Program-made: the position numbers and the translations under genes
Assembly: GCA_027604685.1 (NCBI GenBank)
Contig: JADHYX010000174.1
Span: forward strand, 8,677 to 38,461
Direction: 5' to 3'
DNA length: 29,785 nt
Source: Lobulomyces angularis
Taxonomy: Eukaryota > Chytridiomycota > Chytridiomycetes > Lobulomycetales > Lobulomycetaceae
Shown here: positions 1-25,168 of the stretch, in pieces
Numbering within the stretch: the first letter of the stretch is position 1
Layout of the letters: each line of letters opens with the position of its first letter
Notes under the pieces: generated by a model
Told to the model about the DNA's origin: nothing
The model's database searches: none
Seen by the model: the letters and a program-made list of their open reading frames with translations, nothing else

Positions 1-99
1 TTTTTTTTTTTTTATTTTTATTTTTATTTTTGTCAATAAGTAATGAATACTTCTAAAGAATAGCCAATATCGCTATAAAGCGAATATTTCTTTCTCAGG
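1..99. other. Poly-T window edge and non-coding start
   Basis: The window opens with a 13-nt T run and AT-rich sequence. No start codon or exon could be supported here. The other end of the window also finishes in a T run, so these edges may be contig breaks at homopolymers (inference). Confidence 0.5.
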
Positions 100-1261
100 A
101 TATATTGCAGTTTATAGTTTCCAATCATGTAACAGATGCAAACGATCTATTAAATTTAACTTTAATTTGATGTTACTTTTATTTAATTACTATAACCAAA
201 ATTATGGTACGAATTAAATTTTAAATTTTTTTCATATTTCGTATCAAAATTTATTAAAAAAAATATCAGGTGAGAAATCAAGGCAACTAACGACATGCTG
301 GAAAAAGCGGTGTTGCGTACTTGTGCAGACACTGCTGTCAAAATTAATATAAATTCTAATTTTGGGACCTTTGTCAAGTAGCTCAAAGTCAAGTAGATAC
401 GGAAAGAGTACTACGAGTTGCTTCAAAAGTTTTTAAAAACTTTTTTTAATTCCGAAACTTAGAAACTTTAAAGTGGTATTATCAATATAATCCAGTTGCT
501 GAAAATAATTTGGTTTTTTTTTTTCTTTTTTTTTTTTGTTAACTTTTTCAAAAAAGAAATAAAAAAAATTATTGAGAAATTTGATTTTTTTTGTCTTATA
601 GTAGCCAGCTTTCCAAAATTAAAACAGTTAAAAATCGTTGGGGCGATCTCGTTGATTCAAAAATATACCGTTTCAGAAAATTGCTTAAATATTTTTAACC
701 AGTTGGAAAAGTTTGAATGTTTTTTATGAGCTCTACGCATCTACTCAAAGAAATAACTCGGAATCTTTTTTTTCCCCGCCATTTAACAATTTTAAAAGTA
801 TTTAAATTTTCTAACGTTGTTAACAAATATTTTAACAATTTCTCAACTTCTTCAAAAAACTTGCAATATTTTACAGTATCTAATTTTAATTATGCGGTGA
901 TGCTAAGCAAAACATCTGCGATATTAGGGACTTGTATAGCCAACATTGCTTTGTTGAACTCGGTAAAATTTGAATTGGACATGAGTGTTTTAGAAAATGC
1001 GAGATTTCAAAGAATATTAAAAAATATATTTAAAGTAACTGAGTTGTATTCAGAATTGAGAAGAATAGCTGTATTTCGCATTCTTTAAGCGAAAGCGAAC
1101 TGGAGTTATTGAACTTCAATTGTCCAAATTTTTCACATTTGGAAATCGGTTCAAAAAACACTTTTCCCATAGATATTCCCCATTTAGCATTCAAAAACTT
1201 CAAAAATTTAAGATCTTTGTTTATTGAAAATTTTGTTGGCCAATTAATAGAAAGTCTTTGA
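100..1261 (+). pseudogene. Degenerate F-box/LRR-like gene, frames broken
   Basis: Protein-like segments follow one another on the + strand but in shifting frames. Near 118-170 there is an F-box-like stretch (VTDANDLLNLTLI). Around 269-372 there is a helical stretch containing TNDMLEKAVLRTCADTAV. Around 366-445 there is another (SQVDTERVLRVASKVF). Leucine-rich-repeat-like lines follow: FRNLETLKWYYQYNP near 452, FPKLKQLKIVGA near 610, LLNSVKFELDMSVL near 950 and LELLNFNCPNFSHLEIGS near 1100-1150. The last segment ends in TGA at 1259-1261. One join works as an intron (about 800-876, GT..CTAAC..ACAG), but several others need frame changes, some at T runs, with no usable splice sites. Neighbouring genes assemble cleanly, so decay is likelier than sequencing error. 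The F-box/LRR assignment rests on the leucine pattern only. Confidence 0.45.
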
Positions 1262-1468
1262 GTAAAATTTTTGAGTAAAAAAAAGTAACTACAGATAGAT
1301 TCTTTTTTTTAAATAATATAAATAAGTGTGTTCTAAGAAGCTTTTATGGATAATATTATTTTTATTTAAATTTTTTTTTTTTTTTTTTTTTATGATACCA
1401 AGATTACATAGTTACAAAATAAAATTTTTTTTTATACATAATTAAAAATAAAAAAAAATAAAAAAAAG

Positions 1469-2607
1469 ATGAAATTTAATGTCAACGAATTTATACAAAA
1501 AATTCAAAAAATTAAAATAAATCAAAAAGCAACTTCAACGAAAGAAAACTTGACACTGTATGAAAATTTTATAAGACCATTATTTCCAAATCTTACTCTA
1601 CCGATCAAAAATTCCGGCAGCTTGGTTGGATATCATTTAACTATATTTAAAACTCCATTAATGTCAAACGAATTAAGTTCAGATGGTTATCTGCCCACAT
1701 TCGCTCCTCCAAGTCCACCGTTCAAAAAGAGAATGTGGGTTGGAAGTAATTTGACGTTTCATAAAGATCTGAAATCTGATTTACAAATATACAATAAAGA
1801 ATTATTCGTTGAAAATGTTAAATTTAAAGAATCTGAAAAAAAGGACATTTTGTTTGTGGAAGAAAAAAGGTTAATTAGTGACGAACAAGGAATAGGTGTT
1901 TAATTTTTTTTTTTTAATCATCTATTTATAAATTTTTATAATAGCGATAACTGACACAAGGACTATTGGTTATATACACGAAAAGGAAAAACCAGTTGTG
2001 TCAAAAACCTTGAAAAGTATATGATACGCTTTGCAACCTATTACTAAACAAAGAATTTATAAATAAAATTAGTCAACTATAAACCAGATTTTTTGCATCG
2101 TTTAACTCCAACACCACTAATTCTATTTAGATACAGCGCTCTGACCTACAATTCGCATCTAATTCATTATGATTCGGATTATGCTCGCAATGTTGAAAAT
2201 TACCCTGCAATTTTAGGTTTAATTCAACTAGTTATGGAAACTTGAATTTATCTTTTTTTTTTACATTTAAAAAAAAAATTAAATTTTTTTGAAAATACTC
2301 ACTAGTACATGGCCCATTAACAGCAACTTTACTGTTAATTTTACTGCAAAATCAGTTAGAGGGTGTGAAGAGGATAAAAACTTTTAATTATAAAGCGGTC
2401 TCACCTTTATTCGCCGGAAAGGAGATTGTATTAAATGGGCGATTGAATAAAAAAGAGGAAAATGGTTTTTTATTAATTTTTTTATTAATAATACTTGTTT
2501 TTTTTTTGTCAATTACTTTTTACACTGAAGGTACCGAAATTTATGACTTATGGTGTAATAATGAGCAGGGAGGTTTAGCAATGAAAGGAATAGCTACGGT
2601 ATCTTAA
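1469..2607 (+). CDS. HTD2: HTD2-type 3-hydroxyacyl-thioester dehydratase (hot-dog fold)
   Basis: Five exons: 1469-1895, 1945-2016, 2073-2216, 2306-2464, 2531-2607, giving 292 aa. All four introns are phase 1 GT-AG; the second contains a TACTAA-like branch site. The family normally catalyses dehydration of 3-hydroxyacyl-ACP in mitochondrial type II fatty-acid synthesis. Visible hallmarks are the N-terminal half with GYLPTFAPPSPPFKKRMWVG (about residues 71-90) and LFVEEKRLISDEQGI, then the hydratase core LILFRYSALTYNSHLIHYD and the diagnostic VHGPLTATLL, and finally EIYDLWCNNEQGGLAMKG. The length fits the family (yeast Htd2 is about 280 aa). The last intron (66 nt, a multiple of three) has no stop, so a naive reading runs through it and adds a false hydrophobic segment; removing it restores the conserved G-x-E-I-x-D-L-W block. 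No clear mitochondrial presequence stands out beyond a basic, Asp-poor N-terminus. Confidence 0.88.
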
Positions 2608-2796
2608 TCAGAGTTTGATAGTTTTACCGAGATTTAATTATCGAAGCTGCAACATATAGAAATTTTAAAGTAGATTTTTATTTTTTAATTGTTTCCTTGG
2701 GGAAATTATTTTTCCTTAACCTTGTTAAATTAAAAAAAAAAAAAATTTTTTTTTGAAAAAAAATATCAATTTTAAATTTTGTTATACTATTTTGAT
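2608..2796. other. Intergenic spacer between HTD2 and the peroxisomal carrier
   Basis: AT-rich, with A and T runs just before the carrier start codon at 2797. No gene seen. It must hold the HTD2 3' end and the carrier promoter in under 200 nt. Confidence 0.5.
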
Positions 2797-4343
2797 ATGT
2801 CTGATAATATTGCACATGCGATATCTGGAGCTGCTGGAGGTAAAATAAAATAATAGATTTGATCTGATTTTAAAAATAAAAATTTTGTTAGCAAAAAAAA
2901 ATTATCAATGAAACAACTTTTTTTTTTTTTGTACTTATTTTGTTAATTTTTATTTTTACTTATTTTTCTATTTCTTAAAACTTTTTTTAGGTATGCTAAG
3001 TATGGCACTAACTTATCCTTTGATTACCGTGTCTACCAGGTATAATTTTGAAATTTTTCTTATTTTTTTTTTTACTTTTAACTGACTTTCTAAAACGTTT
3101 TTTTTTTTTTGTTTTAGGAATCAAGTTCAAAGACAAAATAACGAAGTTGACGAAAGAGCATATAAAGGTCAACTAGATGCTTTTAAAAGAATTTTGAAGG
3201 AAGGTAGTTGTTTTTTTTTTTTTTTTTAATTACAGAAATCGTTTTTTTAATTTAATTTTTTAAACATTTTTTTAATCACTTTTCTATATTTAGAGGGTAT
3301 ACCGGGGCTATATTCTGGTTTAAATTCTGCTTTGTTTGGGATTGCTATTACGCAAGGCGTTTATTATTATTGTAATGGATTTGATACTCTTTTTATAAAT
3401 TTTTATTTTTTTTTTACAATAAAATAGGGTATGAAAAAGTTAAGGCTATTTATGAAGGAAAGGATAAAAGAGCAATGGTAGTTACAATAGATTAAAATTT
3501 TTTTTTTTAACTAATTTTTTGTCACGTTCAGAGTACATTGGAAAGCATGACGTCAGGTGCTATTGCAGGAGTTGCGACATCTATTTTTACTAACCCAATC
3601 TGGGTTGTTAATACAAGATTAACGGTTAAAAATGAAGAAAAACTTGCCCAAACCAACGCCAGAAAAAAAAAAACCGGACTGATAGCTGCAATACTAAAAA
3701 TCTTTAAGGAAGAGGGAATTAAAGGTACATTGTTTTTATTAATAACTGAACTGAGTTTTTATTAATAACTGAACTGAATTTTTTTTTTTTTCTTTTTTTT
3801 TCCATCTAGGTTTTTATAGGGGCATTTTGCCTGCCTTAATTCTAGTCAGTAATCCTATAATTCAATATACAGTATTTGAAAAGTTAAAAGAGAAATTAAT
3901 GAAATTTAAGAAGGAACTTGGAGCTACTGATTTCTTTATCTTGGGTATACTCTATTTTATTTTATTTTGGCATAGTTATTTACAGATGAAAACTGAAAAT
4001 TATAATTAATATAGGTGCATTAAGTAAACTGGCTGCAACGAGTATTACATTTCCCTACATTTTAATAAAATCAAGAATGCAACTAAAGCAAACTGAAGAA
4101 GAAAGATATAAAAGTCCAGTTGATGGTTTTAGAAAAATTGTAAAAGCAGAGGGAGTTAAGGGTCTTTACAAAGGTAAAACCTTTTTTTTTTTCTCTTAAA
4201 AAAAAAAAAAATGTTTAGGAATTGAAAGTAAATTATTGCAAAGTGTTTTAACAAGTGCTCTATTGTTTGCATTTAAAGAGGAGTTTTATCAGTTTGCTGT
4301 TACGTTACTCGTTTTAGTAGGTGCAAGAAATAAGAAGATTTAG
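2797..4343 (+). CDS. PMP47: Peroxisomal adenine-nucleotide carrier, PMP47/SLC25A17 type
   Basis: Nine exons: 2797-2839, 2991-3039, 3118-3203, 3294-3371, 3428-3477, 3532-3724, 3810-3944, 4015-4173, 4219-4343; 305 aa, the normal size of a mitochondrial-carrier-family (SLC25) protein. The three repeat signatures are YPLITVSTRNQ, NPIWVVNTRL and FPYILIKSRMQ. The non-standard first and third signatures, the tryptophan in the second, and the C-terminal LYKGIESKLLQSVLTSALL are characteristic of the peroxisomal PMP47/PMP34 branch rather than mitochondrial carriers. Members exchange ATP (or CoA/NAD in some lineages) across the peroxisomal membrane for fatty-acid activation and beta-oxidation. Exon 4 ends in a split Trp codon (YYY-W-YEKVK). 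Assignment to the peroxisomal clade is strong; the exact substrate cannot be read from sequence. Confidence 0.9.
3733..3778 (+). repeat. 23-nt tandem duplication inside a carrier intron
   Basis: Two adjacent copies of a 23-nt unit (3733-3755 and 3756-3778) differ only at the last base. They lie in the sixth intron of the carrier gene (3725-3809) and duplicate a CTGAAC sequence that could act as branch site. Confidence 0.9.
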
Positions 4344-5193
4344 GTTTTTACTTAAAAAGTTAATTTTTTTTTTTGGACATTTAATGGGATAATAATAAGC
4401 CTTTATATCATTTTATTTTTCCATCCTTTTTTTTTTTTTTGTGTTAATTCATTTAATAGTTTATATTGTTGAATTTATCTATTTTTTTTTTATTTTATTT
4501 GTGTATATATCAAAAAAGAAGTTTATGAAAATTAAATAAAAAATAAATAAATAAAAAGAAAAAAAAAAAATTATTAATTTTGATATATTTTTTATTTTTA
4601 TTTTACAACTATCAAAGTACTTTTACAATGTTGCAAACAATATTTTGTAGTAAAATAATCTTTTATTTATTTTTTTTTTTTTCTTTTAACAAACTCTGCA
4701 TCTTGTAACTTCAAAAAAAAAAATAATTTGTTGATTCTGGAACAATATTACTTCATCTGTAATTGGTCTCAGTAAATTTTTAATCGCCCTATATAAAATT
4801 AACACTCCTTTTTTCAGTTTTATTTTATTTTATTTTTTTACAAATCTAAAGTATTTTGTGAAGTATTCATCTTATCTTTTGATACACCAAAAGCAACAGT
4901 TCTCTTTTGAACTATAATCAAAGATATTATGCACTTCCTGTTTTAGTATTTTCAATCGTCAATAATTTTCTTGCTCATTTAAAAAAATTTTTTTTTTTTT
5001 TTAACTCAAAAAAAAAAAATTGAATTAAAATTCGATTATATATTTCTTGCAAAATAAACAAAAAAATGAAACCAAAAGAATAATAAAAAAAAAAAAAAAA
5101 ACAAACTAGCAAACTTTTAGAAAATTTATATATATAAAAAAAAAAATTAAAAAAAAGTTCAAAGGAAAAAAAAATATTGTGATTAATAAGAAA
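4344..5193. other. Convergent intergenic region with a decayed USP copy
   Basis: This lies between the 3' ends of the carrier (+) and the giant aminopeptidase gene (-). Most is low-complexity A/T. AATAAA-like clusters at about 4527-4556 could serve polyadenylation of the carrier transcript. The only protein-like content is the universal-stress-protein relic listed separately. Confidence 0.6.
4598..4925 (-). pseudogene. Relic of a universal stress protein (USP) gene
   Basis: Read on the minus strand, three fragments match the USP genes at 25-28 kb. First, KRTVAFGV (about 4911 downward) corresponds to the first beta strand (RVVVLAVD / RIICIAVD). Second, after a plausible intron ending TTATATAG, AIKNLLRPITDEVILF (about 4790-4743) corresponds to AIKNLIHPETDQVILL. 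Third, KYCLQHCKSTLIVVK followed by TAA at 4598-4600 corresponds to the family C-terminus (DYCVHHCHCTVIVPK). The intron between the first two pieces splits the codon at the same phase-2 position as in the intact genes. No start codon or ATP-binding G-x2-G-x9-G block could be found, so this is most likely a dead copy. Confidence 0.6.
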
Positions 5194-19571
<14,378 letters not shown>

Positions 19572-20627
19572 TTTAACTAAAGAAGAAGAAGAAAAAAAAA
19601 AAGGTTATTGGAATTATTTAAAAAGAAAAAAGTGTAGGTGGAATTTTTTTTAAAATAAAATTAGAATATTGTAAAGAAAAAAATAAAAATAATAATTACA
19701 AAAAAAAAAAAGAAAAAATCTGTTTTTAATTTTATTTTATTTTTTTTTTCAATTTTATATTAAATTTTTCTGTAGTAGAACATATTTGTGGGAAGACTCA
19801 GAGCCACTTTGAACGTGACTAAATGCAGCTAAGTGCTTAATTCCGTAAAAAAATATTTAAAGTTGGAAAAGGCAAAGTTGTTCAGATCTAGTGAGAAGGT
19901 GACAGACAATACGGAAGAAATGTGATATTGTGAGTGCTTTTGAATGGAGCAATGACGCAGGATTCACTGCACAAAGCAGCATAGACTTATTCTATAATAC
20001 AAGTATAATAAGCTTGAGTACTGCTCTTACTTTGCCAAAACAAAAAGTTGTCTTTGGAGAAATACGGAGTAAATTTCTTGCTTAACAAACTTAATTTTTA
20101 AGGCAAGGTAAAAGAGTGATAATACCTTAGAATAAGAATGTAGAAGAGTAATCATAGAGTAATCATACAGTGATAATAGAATGAAAATAGAATACTAATG
20201 GTAATAGAATTGAGGGAGTATAAGAATTGGGAGATATTAGAGTTGTTGGATATTATTAGAGTAACAAGCACAACACAACTTATATAAAAAATTTACAATT
20301 TTCATATTTTTCTTTTCTTTTTTAATTTTTTCTTAGAAATAAAAAAAGCTGTAATTTTTTTATATAAAATTTGGAATTAATTTTAAAACTTGCTTGCCAT
20401 TTTCATCACTGTTATTTTTAACATTTTCCTCAGAAGTAATACTAAATGCATAACCAATAATATAAATACATACCATCAGAATATCTTAGTGCGCAGGTGC
20501 CAAATAAGAAAACTAATATATATTTATTAAGCTAAAAAATCACTTTTGTCTTGATTTTGACATTTTTTTTTTTTAGTAAACCCTTCAAAAATCCTAGTGT
20601 AAAAAAATTAAAAAAATAAAAAAGAAT
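19572..20627. other. About 1 kb divergent intergenic region, no recognised gene
   Basis: This separates the starts of the giant gene (-) and ORC6-like gene (+), so it should contain both promoters. The sides are A/T low complexity. The middle (about 19770-20280) is visibly richer in G and C than other spacers here. On + it holds a 61-codon stop-free stretch at 19903-20085 (no ATG, no recognised family) and a short tandem repeat at 20145-20166 followed by purine-rich degenerate repeats. tRNA and snRNA signatures were looked for and not found. A decayed element or an unrecognised non-coding RNA is possible. Confidence 0.5.
20145..20166 (+). repeat. 11-nt tandem repeat (2 copies)
   Basis: AGAGTAATCAT occurs twice back to back. 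It is followed to about 20280 by loosely similar GATAATAGAATG-like words, suggesting a decayed simple repeat. Confidence 0.8.
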
Positions 20628-22131
20628 ATGTCTCTACTACAAAACCAACTTTCTCGAGAACCAAAAAACTTATTAGAAAAAATTGCGACAAATATAGATA
20701 TTAATGATGTAAATGTTTGGGAAACTGGGAACGAAATTAACAGAATTCTTAATGTAAAGAATTATAAAGGTAATTACATTTTGTTTAAGTTTTTAAAATA
20801 ATAAAATTAAAATAAAACCAGTTTTTCAAAAAAAATTTTTTTTTTTTTTTTTCGCAATCCATCTCTTTTGTTAATATTTTCTTTAGTTTAACAAAATAAA
20901 CACTTTTTTAAGTGAAAGGAAATCAAAAATTAACTGCCCAAGCTCTAGACTCGTTGTGCCTTCTTGTTGCTTGTAAAATGTATGTCATATCACATCCTGT
21001 TAACTAAATTTGAAGGAAAATTTCTTAGTATGGACGTCAGCATTGACTTGAAAGATTTTCAAAGGCAATCTGGGTTAAAGGAAAAAGACCTGAAGCTAGA
21101 ATGTTTCAAAATAAATGACCTATTTGATAAACATAAAAATATTGAAACAGCAAAAAATCCTTTATCTCAAATATTAAATATGTATGGATCCCCCTCTCTT
21201 CTGTCTACCGTTGAAAAGCTAAAAATAATTTACGTGGAAAAATTAAAAGAAAAAATGACTTTGGCTGAGCAGAAATCTTTTCAGATACATTCTCAAGAGC
21301 GAAGTATCAACGCTATATGTGCCTTTGGCGTCTGTAAGGCCATTATGGTTAGTAAAGTTTTTTTTTTTTTTTCAATTTTTTTTTTAAATAAAATGCTTTA
21401 TGTAGCCACAAACTATAAAAAAAGATTTTATTGAGTTTTCTGGTCAAACTGCCCATAAATTTGAAGAAAGTTATAAAAATTTAATGAAATTATGTTCTGA
21501 GGAGTTCGCAATCTTAGCAAATGATAAAAGTCTAACAAATTTCAAGTCCACAATACAAAGGCAGAAAACGACACCAATTTTACATGAGATTGAAAATGTA
21601 GATACCTACCTTGTCGGTATCGGAAAAAGTAATAAACACACATCACATGTAAATAGTAAATTTGCAGCACCCAGTGAAGATATTTGTTCCGATAGTGCTG
21701 AAAATATTGAAGAGAATGATAAACTAAAGATTGATGAAGAATGTAATTTAAGGGATTTGGAAAAGATTAAAGTCAATTTACAAAATATTTTTCAATCAAG
21801 TGTTGTTGAAATAGGAAAAGAAAAAGATGAAAACATTAAAAGTACTAAAGTTGAAGACAAAAAAAAAGTAGAAAAAAAAAAGAGAACATGGTTAGAAATG
21901 CAACCAGCCGATATCTTGGAAAAAAGGGAAATTTTAGTTGGAAGTAACAGAATGGTAAAAAAAAAAAATAATCTTTAATTACTTTTTTAATTTTTTTTTT
22001 TTAAAAAAAAAAAGGTTGGTCATGGCGATTGGAGTTCCTCAAAGAAAATAGTAGAATATAGAAAGTGGGAAAAAAGCATTCTTGAAGAGTTAGAGGAAAT
22101 AATAAAAATAGAGGAACTGAAAGAAAATTAA
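20628..22131 (+). CDS. ORC6: ORC6-like origin recognition complex subunit
   Basis: Five exons: 20628-20769, 20913-20979, 21029-21347, 21406-21954, 22015-22131; 397 aa. The second acceptor could instead be six bases later (exon from 20919), also in frame. ORC6 is the TFIIB-like small subunit of the replication-origin complex. Support: two cyclin-like helical repeats, the first with DFQRQSGLKEKDLKLECF (compare YLIKLSGLNKETYQSCLKSF in human ORC6), the second with ERSINAICAFGVCKAIM and EFSGQTAHKFEESYKNLMKL. After a charged, lysine/glutamate-rich linker (roughly 250-345) comes the short C-terminal motif VEYRKWEKSILEELEE, matching the conserved Y-x-x-W-x-x-x-I-L tail that binds the ORC core. ORC6 is poorly conserved in sequence, so the call rests on domain order and the tail motif. 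It converges with the neurochondrin-like gene. Confidence 0.75.
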
Positions 22132-22514
22132 AAAAAAAAAAAAAAAAAAAATTACTTAAAACATTAAGCAACACTAATTTATTTCTAAAAAAAAACAAAA
22201 AATTTTTAAGAAATTTAAAGTTTCAACAAATACATATTTTTTCAAATTAAAAAGCACCTTTTTTTTGGTTCACCACATTTATTTTATGTCATGTTAACGG
22301 TACACTCACTTTACTCATTACAGTATTAATTATAACTTTTTAATTTTTTTTTTTTCATTTTTTTTTAATAATCATTTTTTTATTTTATAAATATAATTTT
22401 TGTATTTACTTTTAATATTCTTTCCTTGTTTTTTTTTTCAAACATAACCCAAAAAAAAAAACATAAAAAAAAAATCATATATATATATATTTAACAATAT
22501 TACTTATTCTTTTT
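22132..22514. other. Convergent AT-rich spacer between ORC6 and neurochondrin
   Basis: A/T homopolymers and a short (AT)n run near 22478-22490. No exon or RNA gene seen. It probably contains the 3' ends of both flanking transcripts. Confidence 0.5.
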
Positions 22515-24856
22515 TTATAAACTATTAAAAATCAAATTTAAGCACTCCATTTCCTCAGTGGTTTCTTGTAGAAGTGGATAGGATGTAAGTTGATTAAAGT
22601 AGTTACTATTTTTTAATAAATTTGAAGTAACTTGTTGAAATCTTTTATTTACTTTTGATGATAAGATGGATATTAAAGCTGTAAAATAAAATATAATTTT
22701 TTTTTTTTTAATTTAAAAAATTATATTTATAAAATTTTTATTTTTATTTTTTTTACCTCTACATGAAATAAACCACATGTCCTCCACCAGGCGCCATTTT
22801 GTCAAATTTTTATCTCTAAAAAAGAAAAAACATTCAAAGAGAAAAAAAACTACATGGCTTAGTCCTGTGGTGAGTTCTTCGGTGCTGAAAATACTTGTGT
22901 CGGTTAACTGAACTTTTTGAAAATAAAACAAAAAAAAAGTTGAAAAGACTGCTAATTGTACGGAAAATTCAAATTTCTCATTTTTTTTTTTTTCAATTAA
23001 AAATTGTAACAAATCTCCCAAAATTTGATATTTTGTTAATGTCTCTGGATCTTTTGTTAAAATTAGTGCATTCAATAAATAATTTATCAGATCTTGTTCT
23101 AATTCTGGATTAATGTTTTTTTTATTCAAAATGTAATCCTTGATGCTTCTTAATCCTCCATTGTCAATAAATATTTTTAAATGCTCGGTTGATGTCGTCA
23201 CTGTATCCAAAAATTCAGTTGAAAATTCATAAGGATGTGGAGTAATATTTCTAAAAAAAAAAAAAAGATCGTTATTAAATAAAAAAAACAATTTTTTTTT
23301 TTTTTTTTACGGTTTATCTGCCATATCAATAAATATGATCAAAAAATCTTCCAAAACATTCACTTCGATGCCTTCAATGTCTTCTGCCAGATAATGGGAG
23401 CAGTTTTTTATACAAAAAAGTCTAATTTCAATATTATTATTTCCACTGTTGTTGTTTTTTTCAAAGTTCAAATAATATATCATATCCAAAACTGTTTCAA
23501 CTAATATTTTTTTCGTTGAAAATATAAAATCAAATTCAGTGTCTTTAAATTTTTTGTTAGAATTTAACTGCTTTTCAGAAAAATTTATTGCAAATTCAGT
23601 AAAACTTTTAAAAAGTTCCAAAGTTATGGGTAACATATGCTTCCATCTCTCAGAAATATCTTTGTTATCGGCAGTATTTCGATCAACCTCTTCAAGTAAA
23701 ACTCTCAGTTCTGCTGATGAAATATGTAATAACAATAAGGCTGACTTTAAATCATCTTCCAAAATTGAATGATTAAACTTTTTTAAAAGAATTGAGAGTA
23801 ACGTTAAACTATGATCTCTCTGTTCAATTGCTATAAATAAAAATAAAAAAAATAATAATTAATATTTACAAAAGAAAAAAAAAAAGAAGTGGTTTAAAAT
23901 CTAGTGCATATAATATAAATTTTTTTACTTAATTTATTCCTAAAATTTTGAACAAGGCCAAAATACAGATCATTAGCCCAACTATAGTTATCAGTCCGAT
24001 CTGGAGATATGTAGCTTTCAACTGACAATAATAAAACAATTTCTACTTTCAACAAATCAAATTTGAATAATGTATCCTCCATTTTGAATTGATTTGCAAT
24101 CTCGGCAATTGAATAATTCAAGTATTTTATATCGATTTGTTTAACTGGTGAAAAAAATTTCAAAATAAAATCCAAACATTTTTTTGACCTAATTCCAATT
24201 TAAAAAAATTAAAAATAAAAAAAAAATATATAAATTTACCTATATCTAAGAAAAAACTCAAATATCATATTCAGTTCATTTTCATTTTCAAAAAAATCAA
24301 CAACAATTTTTTCACTATTAAATAAAAATATTTCTAAACAATTAAAAATTATATCATAAATTTCCAAGTCCAAATTAGAATTATCGTTATTTTTTAAGAT
24401 AACCTTTCCCAATAAACGTATCAGTAAGTGAAACTGGTTTTTAAATTTTTTTAAATAAAATTTTTTTTCAATAATTAAACCAAACTCCAAGAGCTGTAAA
24501 GCTATTTTTAGTAGCATATCATTATCATTTTCAGCACTAGAACCTGAGGAATATATTTTTAAGGAATTTTTTAAGATGTCCTTTAAAAATTTTATGTCTA
24601 AATTTAGTGCTATTTTTGATAATTGTTGCTGATTAATATTTTTTGAGTTAACTTTTTTGCTAAATAAAAATAAAAAAGCTAACTTATCGGTAATGGAATT
24701 AGCACTTTTCGCTTTTAAAATTAAGTCATCTAGGTTTGCATCATTGTCTTGTTCCATTTTCTTTTCATCAAAATTTGAATCTTCTTCCATCTCTTCAAAT
24801 TCTATTATATTTGTTTTAAGTTTTTCATTGTTTTTTGTTTCTACTTGTGAAAGCAT
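22515..24856 (-). CDS. Neurochondrin-like armadillo-type protein
   Basis: Five exons: 24240-24856, 23929-24188, 23311-23830, 22757-23250, 22515-22678; 684 aa (human neurochondrin is 729). Matches recalled from the family: ITDKLAFLFLFSKKVNSKNI near residues 50-70, IRLFCIKNCSHYLAEDIEG with LEDFLIIFI in the middle, and GLSHV...LVEDMWFISC in place of the human SHV...LQELWFLG near the C-terminus. The protein is all-helical and leucine-rich with an acidic N-terminus (EEMEEDSN). Neurochondrin is a conserved eukaryotic helical-repeat scaffold; in animals it acts in neuronal signalling, and its role in unicellular relatives is unclear. Exon 4 reads through a T-rich stretch (about 22816-22853) giving VVFFLFECFFFF; removing it as an intron would break the frame, so it is kept. 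Confidence 0.75.
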
Positions 24857-25168
24857 TTTTTTTATCTTTTTTGTTTTTTATCTTTTTTTTTTTTTAACAA
24901 TCAAAAAATATTTCATTTAATTAAAAATTTTGTATTAAAAAAAAACAACTTTGTATTTAATTTTTGATATTCTTTAATGTAAAAATATAAAATAAAAAAG
25001 AATTATTTGTTTCCTTTTTTTTTACAAAATTTTGTTATTTTTTTTAAAAACAAAAACTACATCAACTTAAAAAAATAATTATATCATCTTTTTTTTTTTG
25101 TACATTCAAAAATAAAAAAAAACCAAAATAAAAAAATTAAAACAACCTTTTTTTTTTTTTAATTTTTT
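24857..25168. other. AT-rich spacer between neurochondrin and USP gene A
   Basis: Low-complexity A/T with many homopolymers. No coding or structural RNA signal. It holds the neurochondrin promoter and the USP-A 3' end. Confidence 0.5.

Noticed and set aside
1035..1053. 19-20-nt mini-introns in the F-box/LRR-like region (also around 712-731)
   Set aside because: Far shorter than other introns in the window, and the first gives a stop codon in the resulting phase; gene decay explains the frame breaks better.
2465..2530. Membrane-like segment in HTD2
   Set aside because: It is a 66-nt GT-AG intron with no stop; splicing it out restores the conserved family sequence.
19903..20085. Small protein gene or snRNA in the ORC6 upstream region
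   Set aside because: No ATG in the open stretch, no recognisable domain, and no convincing U5/U6 or tRNA sequence; kept only as an unexplained island.
22816..22853. T-rich segment in neurochondrin exon 4 as a 35-38-nt intron (GTAG..TTTTAG)
   Set aside because: Removing it shifts the frame into an immediate stop (AGA TAA), whereas reading through keeps the conserved downstream LVEDMWFISC block in frame.
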